Source of the DNA: CAZVRZ01 sp964629965
GTDB taxonomy: Bacteria > Chloroflexota > Anaerolineae > Anaerolineales > UBA4823
Direction of reading: 5' to 3'
Length of the DNA stretch: 11,474 bases
Assembly: GCA_964629965.1 (NCBI GenBank)
Contig: CAZVRZ010000161.1
Location: 1 to 11,474, forward strand
The translations under genes and the position numbers were made by a program. Of this stretch, positions 7,696 to 11,474 are shown one piece after another. The first letter of the stretch is position 1. Every line of letters starts with the position of its first letter. The notes beneath the pieces are model-generated. The model saw only the letters and a list, made by a program, of their open reading frames with translations. It searched no databases and had not been told where the DNA came from.

Positions 7696-7704
7696 GCGCG
7701 CCTC
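7696..7704 (+). repeat. Right copy of 9-bp boundary repeat GCGCGCCTC
   Basis: This is the same 9 bases, in the same orientation, as 1346-1354. It sits where AT-rich sequence ends and GC-rich sequence resumes. Unlike the left copy, it is not part of a hairpin. Confidence 0.35.
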
Positions 7705-7738
7705 GTTTGTTCGTCTCGTTTCGTCTGCTTTGGAGGCA

Positions 7739-7758
7739 TCGAAGGCAGTCGAAGGGAG
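7739..7758 (+). repeat. Tandem 10-mers upstream of the plus-strand operon
   Basis: TCGAAGGCAG (7739-7748) is followed directly by TCGAAGGGAG (7749-7758), a 9 of 10 match. The 10-bp period is about one helical turn, so a regulator could bind both copies on one face of the DNA. They lie 40-59 bp before the ATG at 7798, in or near the expected promoter or leader. Function is a guess and the repeat may be chance. Confidence 0.3.
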
Positions 7759-7797
7759 ATGAACACTCCCGAAACCTATTCACTGGAGGCAACTACT

Positions 7798-8202
7798 ATG
7801 GATATGACACAACCCGCCCGCGAGCCTGTCACTTACCATGCAGACTCTCATGGCGGTTTCTATACCACGTCCCTGTTCTGGAACTGCTCGTGCAACGAGT
7901 TCTACGTCCACCCCTTCACCCAGCCTGATTGCCCGGCCTGCCGCGACCGCCGCGAGGAAGCGCCTGAAGCACGCGTCAACGAGGTGCTGCGCAACGCTTA
8001 CGAATGGCGGTTGGATAAGGAACTGGTTCACCAACTCGAAGAAATATTCCCTTACTGCGATCTCGAAATGGAACCAGACGAGGGCCTGCTGGTCGAACAG
8101 CATGAAAATGCCAGCCGCATGCAGGACGACGGCGGTAAAGAACACCGCGGGCTGGCAGCAGCCTACGAAGACCGCATTTCTGGCTGGAATGACGATTTCT
8201 AA
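7798..8202 (+). CDS. Hypothetical protein with zinc-ribbon-like cysteines
   Basis: I do not recognise this 134-residue protein. Its N-terminal part has C30-x-C32 and C45-x2-C48 (CSC and CPAC), the spacing of a small zinc-binding ribbon. A charged helical segment follows (about 52-83), and the C-terminus is acidic, ending in WNDDF. It has no signal peptide or membrane segment, so it is probably cytoplasmic. The start at 7798 is chosen because GGAGG (7785-7789) lies 8 nt upstream; an in-frame ATG at 7759 has only a crowded purine tract before it. It is the first of four plus-strand genes spaced 2-16 nt apart, so the four are very likely one operon. A role in nucleic-acid binding would fit the cysteines but is not shown. 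Confidence 0.75.
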   Translation: MDMTQPAREPVTYHADSHGGFYTTSLFWNCSCNEFYVHPFTQPDCPACRDRREEAPEARVNEVLRNAYEWRLDKELVHQLEEIFPYCDLEMEPDEGLLVEQHENASRMQDDGGKEHRGLAAAYEDRISGWNDDF

Positions 8203-8218
8203 TTCGCGAGGAACCCCC

Positions 8219-8629
8219 ATGTCTTATACAACTGAAAATAAGCGCGTTAAGCCGGTCCTTGACCTGGCGCGCAAGCTCGATATTGCTACCAATCCCGCCC
8301 CTGAAGCGCTCTTTGAAGCCGGCAGCGGCGGCTTTCAAATCTGGGCCACTCCCGACGACCACCCCAAAGGCTGGGACGGCGTGCCGATGGATATGGGCGC
8401 GTTCGCCAAGCCCTGCGCTTTCATCGCCTCCGTCTGGTGGGGCTGGGAAGGTGAGACCATCACCCATCTCTGCCTGGAGACAGATGCCTATGATCTGCGT
8501 GCCGTGAAACAGCGCCCGCCAAAGATCCAAAACCGCCCAGAGGATATTGCCTGGGCGAAGCAGAAGATACGTGCCCTGTTCCGGCAGGCTGGCATCCCCT
8601 GCCCACCGATCAAGGTGGAAAAGGGGTAG
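8219..8629 (+). CDS. Hypothetical protein, second gene of the four-gene operon
   Basis: This 136-residue protein of unknown function is soluble, with no signal peptide or membrane segment. It is probably an alpha/beta protein with a short C-terminal helical stretch (AWAKQKIRALFRQAGI, about 111-126). Its centre is rich in aromatics (SVWWGWEGE, 71-79), and a Gly/Pro-rich loop precedes it. The open frame extends further upstream, but that part overlaps the previous gene in another frame. The ATG at 8219 has GAGG (8208-8211) 7 nt before it and starts 16 nt after the previous stop, so I take it as the true start. Codon third positions are GC-rich, as in its neighbours and unlike the kinase genes. 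Confidence 0.75.
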   Translation: MSYTTENKRVKPVLDLARKLDIATNPAPEALFEAGSGGFQIWATPDDHPKGWDGVPMDMGAFAKPCAFIASVWWGWEGETITHLCLETDAYDLRAVKQRPPKIQNRPEDIAWAKQKIRALFRQAGIPCPPIKVEKG

Positions 8630-8631
8630 CC

Positions 8632-9042
8632 ATGGCAACTACATCACAATCCACAGGAAACCCGATCTACGCCGGCGACGGCCTGGCTGTGAACCTGCTG
8701 AAAACCGAACTCGGCCTGCGCCTGGTCTTCAACTTCGACCGGCCTGAGGCTAAGGGAGCGATCATTCTGGAAGAGTCTGGCTATGGCCTGTACGTGCTCT
8801 GCCCAGATGTTCACCCCGAGTTGCCGGTGGCGCTGCTTGATCTGTACTACCCCTCGTCCGAAGCGCAAGACATTCCAGACGGCCCGCCGCTGCAAATCGA
8901 GTTCTTCAGCCCGGCGCAGACGGAAGACCCACTCGGCCAGGCGCGCTGCTTCCCGGGTGGGACACGCGTGCGCTTTGAGTTTGGCGTTACGGAATTGAAG
9001 CCCGGCAAAGCGTTGGCGGACAAAGAGTTCGGTTACGAGTAG
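8632..9042 (+). CDS. Hypothetical protein, third gene of the four-gene operon
   Basis: This 136-residue protein is not recognised. Predicted beta strands dominate: LRLVFNFDRP (29-38), GYGLYVLCPD (50-59), VALLDLYYP (66-74), LQIEFFSP (87-94) and TRVRFEFGVTEL (111-122). This suggests a small beta-sheet or beta-sandwich fold. It has no metal motif, signal peptide or membrane segment. The ATG lies 2 nt after the stop of the previous gene, and AAGGGG (8621-8626), which overlaps that gene's last codons, serves as ribosome binding site, so translation is probably coupled. Its short length and tight packing are typical of phage- or plasmid-derived operons, but nothing in the sequence names a function. 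Confidence 0.75.
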   Translation: MATTSQSTGNPIYAGDGLAVNLLKTELGLRLVFNFDRPEAKGAIILEESGYGLYVLCPDVHPELPVALLDLYYPSSEAQDIPDGPPLQIEFFSPAQTEDPLGQARCFPGGTRVRFEFGVTELKPGKALADKEFGYE

Positions 9043-9046
9043 TGCC

Positions 9047-9880
9047 ATGCACGCCGAAATCATTCCTCGCCAGGATGCCATGGATTTCCTGACCCACCTG
9101 CAGCCTAAATGGTTGGATCGGGTCTGGACAGATGGCGTTCTCAGCAACGTGAAGAAGCGCCTGATGCGCAACGCACGCGGCGCCGGCGCCAAAGCCGACC
9201 TGATCAACTACGGCCTGCGCAACGCCAACGGCAAGCTGATCGCAGTGCTGCGCATCGGCTGCGCGCCCTATGGCAATGCGCCGGTGATCGCGGCAGTTGG
9301 GAAAAACCTGGCCCTGCACACCGCCTACCTGATGCGGCTGGCCGGCGTTGGTCTCTCGGCCGACAACCTGGTTGGTTTTGTCCAGGCCAGCACACTGCGT
9401 TTTCGCGCCGATATGCTGGCGCGTAACTCGGAACGTGAACGCAAAGGGCTGCCGCCCAGGGATTACCGCTACCTGCTTTCGCTGGACGATCCCTGCGCCC
9501 GGCTGATCGAAAGCCCCGCCTGGGATATCCTGGCAGCTTCTAACGCTGCCACCGGCAGAGTCTATCTAAATGCCGGGGCGCTGGATGCGGGCGTTACGAA
9601 CACCCGCAGATCTGTCACGCGCTATGTGGATGCTCAGGGCTGCGTTCGCAGCGTTTACCAATCTGGTAAGAATGTGGCTGCTGAAAAGGCCGCCGAAGGA
9701 TTGCCGATCATCCGTGAAGGGGTCAAGCATCGCTTCTTATGGGTGCTGGCGCCTAAGGGCACACTCGAATACGCCGCCTGGCGTAAGGCGCTGCCCCGCT
9801 GGGTGCGAGAGCCTGAATGGGGCGAAAACGGCTTGGGATGGACACAACCCAGGCTGCTCATCCAGGCCGTGCCGAGCTAA
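9047..9880 (+). CDS. Hypothetical protein, last gene of the four-gene operon
   Basis: This 277-residue soluble protein is of unknown function. The N-terminal half has a basic segment (VKKRLMRNARGAGAK, 35-49), an alternating strand region (LINYGLRNANGKLIAVLRIG, 52-71) and a following helix. The second half has distinctive stretches likely to be conserved: YRYLLSLDDP (130-139), AASNAATGRVYLNAG (143-157) and RSVYQSGKNVAAEKA (191-205). Then comes EGVKHRFLWVLAP (214-226), and an Arg/Trp-rich end. The C-terminal KHR-aromatic pattern loosely recalls GNAT-fold DNA-modification proteins of the Mom type, but this is weak and I do not assign it. The ATG lies 4 nt after the previous stop without a strong ribosome binding site, which suggests translational coupling; an in-frame ATG at 9080 is the alternative. 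A hairpin terminator about 48 bp downstream closes the operon. Confidence 0.75.
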   Translation: MHAEIIPRQDAMDFLTHLQPKWLDRVWTDGVLSNVKKRLMRNARGAGAKADLINYGLRNANGKLIAVLRIGCAPYGNAPVIAAVGKNLALHTAYLMRLAGVGLSADNLVGFVQASTLRFRADMLARNSERERKGLPPRDYRYLLSLDDPCARLIESPAWDILAASNAATGRVYLNAGALDAGVTNTRRSVTRYVDAQGCVRSVYQSGKNVAAEKAAEGLPIIREGVKHRFLWVLAPKGTLEYAAWRKALPRWVREPEWGENGLGWTQPRLLIQAVPS

Positions 9881-9927
9881 ACCATCAAATATCCACCAAA
9901 TCGAGCTATCCGCTCATGGTTTGAAAA

Positions 9928-9957
9928 CCTGGGGATCGCCTACAAGGGATCCCCAGG
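9928..9957. terminator. Bidirectional hairpin terminator between convergent operons
   Basis: CCTGGGGATC (9928-9937) and GATCCCCAGG (9948-9957) form a perfect 10-bp stem with a 10-nt loop. On the minus strand the stem is followed by TTTT, the pattern of an intrinsic terminator for the leftward operon, whose last gene ends at 9960. The plus-strand operon ends at 9880 and could use the same hairpin, although there is no T-run on that side. Confidence 0.75.
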
Positions 9958-9959
9958 CT

Positions 9960-10334
9960 CTATTCGGCATCATCCCCGCAACACTCTTTCCACTCGTCCC
10001 ACGTTAGCCCATACGGAGCGCCGCCTGATGTGTATCCGATGATATAGGCAAAGTTCTCATCTTGATATTCTTCAAACAATTCAGACTGGCGGGGGAGCTT
10101 CTTCTGGCGGCGTTTTTCAAGAGCACTATCGACAGATTTCAACACTGCTTCCCTGTACTCGCTGGAGATTTTCACTCCCAGCAACTCCAACTCCTTGAAG
10201 GCGGTGAGAAAATCTACCCCGTAATACTTTCGATAGTCTCTGACGATGTGCTGCCCTTTGTATTCCAGGAGCCAACTTTTGGCAGACTGAAGCCGTATTT
10301 GCCGATCAAATTGCTTTCGTTTGGGTACGGTCAT
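9960..10334 (-). CDS. Conserved small protein with ENFAYIxGYTSGGAPYG motif
   Basis: This 124-residue protein has no assigned function. A basic, helical N-terminal part (about 1-80) contains WLLEYKGQHIVRDYRKYYGV (21-40) and then LGVKISSEY (52-60). It leads to a short C-terminal motif, DENFAYIIGYTSGGAPYGLT (92-111). I have an impression of similar short proteins in Firmicutes and other bacteria, all uncharacterised; this is recall, not a search. It has no signal peptide or membrane segment. The ATG at 10334 directly abuts the stop of the upstream DinB/ClbS-like gene (TGA then ATG with no gap), which indicates translational coupling, although the two proteins need not share a pathway. It is the last gene before the terminator at 9928-9957. 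Confidence 0.8.
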   Translation of the reverse strand: MTVPKRKQFDRQIRLQSAKSWLLEYKGQHIVRDYRKYYGVDFLTAFKELELLGVKISSEYREAVLKSVDSALEKRRQKKLPRQSELFEEYQDENFAYIIGYTSGGAPYGLTWDEWKECCGDDAE

Positions 10335-10847
10335 TCATGCACTCTCACTGCTTTCCGTCAGGCCAAAGTAAATCCGCACCTGTTCAGCATGTTTGATTTC
10401 ATCGCGCGCTTCGACTTGCAGCAAGTTCCGAATAGTCACACTCCGACCGGTTTCTCGCTTCACTTTTCCATTCGCCACATCCCTGGCAGGCAGGGATTCA
10501 AGGTGGGCGATCAACTGCCGGTGGGAAACGTTTAGTTCAGCCAGGAGTTGTTCGAGAGAGGGGCGTTTGTACTGCTCAACCAGTCGTTGGTTGTAGCTGC
10601 GCCAATCTTTGTCGGAATACTGGAAGAATGTGGGCGGCTGCCCAGCCAGGATTTCTTGAACCGCTTGCAGATTGGTGTAGTCCCACCCTTCCAGGTGGGC
10701 GAGCAGGTCTTGGAGCGACCAGATGCCCAAGAAGATTTCACCAGCGCGGCCTGGCGGTACCGTGCGAGCAGCTTGCAGCACTTTGGTGCGTGCCTGCACC
10801 AGGCCCCCGATCAGTTGGCGTTTGCGTTCGTCGAGTTTGGTGGTCAT
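10335..10847 (-). CDS. DinB/ClbS-like four-helix bundle protein
   Basis: This 170-residue, almost entirely helical protein fits the DinB-like superfamily and looks closest to its ClbS/DfsB branch. Visible marks are W43-x7-H51 with a following W55 (WSLQDLLAHLEGW, 43-55) and a late helix DEIKHAEQVRIYFGL (149-163) with H153. In DinB proteins, histidines at such places can bind a metal, and some members act as thiol-dependent transferases; ClbS hydrolyses and neutralises the genotoxin colibactin. Function here is not settled. The frame stays open upstream to 11048, but that part overlaps the next gene. The ATG at 10847 has GGAGGA (10857-10862) 9 nt before it, so I use that start. It is the middle gene of a three-gene minus-strand operon, 16 nt after the dehydrogenase. 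Confidence 0.75.
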   Translation of the reverse strand: MTTKLDERKRQLIGGLVQARTKVLQAARTVPPGRAGEIFLGIWSLQDLLAHLEGWDYTNLQAVQEILAGQPPTFFQYSDKDWRSYNQRLVEQYKRPSLEQLLAELNVSHRQLIAHLESLPARDVANGKVKRETGRSVTIRNLLQVEARDEIKHAEQVRIYFGLTESSESA

Positions 10848-10863
10848 GGGGAAGCGTCCTCCA

Positions 10864-11474
10864 TTACCAGTCGAGCAACTGCCCATCGCGGAAGAAACCG
10901 CCTTGCGGCCCGCCATCGGGTAAAGTAGCCAGCCACACAACGCTCTGCGCGCCTTCTTCAGCAGAACGGGGAGCATTCGGGCTGCCCATCTCAGTGCGTA
11001 CCCAACCGGGGCAGGCGGCGTTGACCAGCACATTCGTACCCTTGACACTGTCTGCCAGCATCTGTGTCAAGCCATTCAAGGCGATTTTGGATAGGCGGTA
11101 GGCGGTCATGTCATTCACCATCTCTTTGACTTGCCCCGCACCGGATGAAACATTGACGATCCGCCCATAATTGCGTTCCAACATCGATGGAAGAAATACC
11201 TGGCACAGCCTCAAGGGAGCATAGACATTCGTTTCCATCGTTGTGCGGTAAATATCCAGTGGGGTTTGGATGACCCGGCCGTATTGATCGAGCAGTATGG
11301 CGGCATTATTGACCAGGGCGTCTACTGCGGTAAATTCGGATAGGATGAAGCGGTATAACCGTTGGATGCTTTCTTCATCCGTCACATCCAGTTGGTGGTA
11401 AAGAAGATCGCCAGGGATGATCGCGCCTAACTGCTGCTTCAATTCGCTAAGCGCATCTTTCCCTTTGCGCTCGT
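10864..11474 (-). CDS. Short-chain dehydrogenase/reductase, 5'-truncated
   Basis: This is an NAD(P)-dependent oxidoreductase of the classical SDR family. The gene enters from the right edge; its first complete codon is at 11472 and 202 residues are visible. Counted from there, LDVTD follows the missing cofactor-binding TGxxxGxG segment, NNAA (55-58) matches the structural NNAG motif, Ser109-Ser110 supplies the catalytic serine, and Tyr125-x3-Lys129 is the catalytic pair. Then comes PGWVRTEM (155-162). The ending, GAQSVVWLATLPDGGPQGGF, followed by FRDGQLLDW, is typical of carbonyl-reductase-like SDRs. The substrate cannot be told from sequence. It is probably the first of the visible minus-strand operon genes, although its promoter lies outside the window. 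The true start is also outside, so the internal TTG at 11442 should not be taken as the start. Confidence 0.92.
   Translation of the reverse strand, partial: ERKGKDALSELKQQLGAIIPGDLLYHQLDVTDEESIQRLYRFILSEFTAVDALVNNAAILLDQYGRVIQTPLDIYRTTMETNVYAPLRLCQVFLPSMLERNYGRIVNVSSGAGQVKEMVNDMTAYRLSKIALNGLTQMLADSVKGTNVLVNAACPGWVRTEMGSPNAPRSAEEGAQSVVWLATLPDGGPQGGFFRDGQLLDW

Larger units (their letters stand above)
7573..7797. other. Divergent intergenic region between kinase operon and plus-strand operon
   Basis: These 225 bp separate the leftward kinase operon from the rightward gene cluster and should carry promoters for both. The left part (to about 7690) is AT-rich like the kinase island, and the right part is GC-rich like the flank. 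It contains the TATAAT at 7588-7593, the boundary repeat at 7696-7704, a TCGT-rich tract at 7703-7726 and two tandem near-identical 10-mers at 7739-7758. An open frame does extend from ATG 7609 into the next gene. I reject that longer start because the ATG at 7798 has a much better ribosome binding site and the extra residues look like noncoding translation. Confidence 0.5.

Noticed and set aside
7609..7797. Longer N-terminus for the first gene of the four-gene operon, starting at ATG 7609
   Set aside because: The ATG at 7798 has GGAGG at 8 nt. The extra upstream residues cross the AT-to-GC boundary and look like translated noncoding DNA.
7838..8218. Plus-strand open frame overlapping the zinc-ribbon-like gene
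   Set aside because: It is the upstream extension of the frame that starts at 8219. Its Arg/Thr/Ala-rich translation is typical of an out-of-frame reading.
10848..11048. Longer N-terminus for the DinB/ClbS-like protein, starting at 11048
   Set aside because: It would overlap the dehydrogenase gene almost completely and has odd Arg/Trp-rich composition. The ATG at 10847 has a strong ribosome binding site.

Overview
The window reads as a bacterial accessory region. My best guess is Chloroflexota (Anaerolineae-like). This rests on three family-level impressions rather than a marker gene: a GC-rich background, cytoplasmic FHA-kinase and kinase-WD40 proteins, and a WD40-associated C-terminal module of a type I associate with that phylum.

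Layout. (1) 1-1283, plus strand, GC-rich: the 3' end of a Cas4/RecB-like PD-(D/E)XK nuclease with Fe-S-type cysteines, a strong intrinsic terminator, and a protein that looks like two SSB-type OB folds. (2) 1356 to about 7690, minus strand, visibly AT-rich: two large cytoplasmic Ser/Thr kinase genes in one apparent operon. The first to be transcribed (7572 to 2800) encodes about 1590 residues: a non-RD kinase, a TPR-like helical region, roughly 20 WD40 blades and a conserved C-terminal module. The second (2745 to 1390) encodes FHA, a four-cysteine zinc ribbon and a kinase. (3) 7798-9880, plus strand, GC-rich again: four tightly packed genes of unknown function, the first with a zinc-ribbon-like CxC/CxxC motif. 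(4) 9960-11474, minus strand: a three-gene operon of a 5'-truncated short-chain dehydrogenase/reductase, a DinB/ClbS-like helical bundle protein, and a 124-residue conserved small protein. A hairpin terminator lies between the convergent units at 9928-9957.

The most interesting structure is the AT-rich kinase pair, which sits backwards inside a GC-rich plus-strand unit of DNA-processing and unknown genes that looks like part of an integrated element. A 9-bp sequence, GCGCGCCTC, occurs at both composition boundaries (1346-1354 and 7696-7704), which fits insertion of a discrete cassette. The kinases look like a two-tier phospho-signalling module: a WD40 sensor kinase whose phospho-threonines could be read by the FHA domain of the second kinase. 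A role in defence or conflict signalling is plausible but unproven. No transposase, integrase, CRISPR array, tRNA or rRNA was seen.
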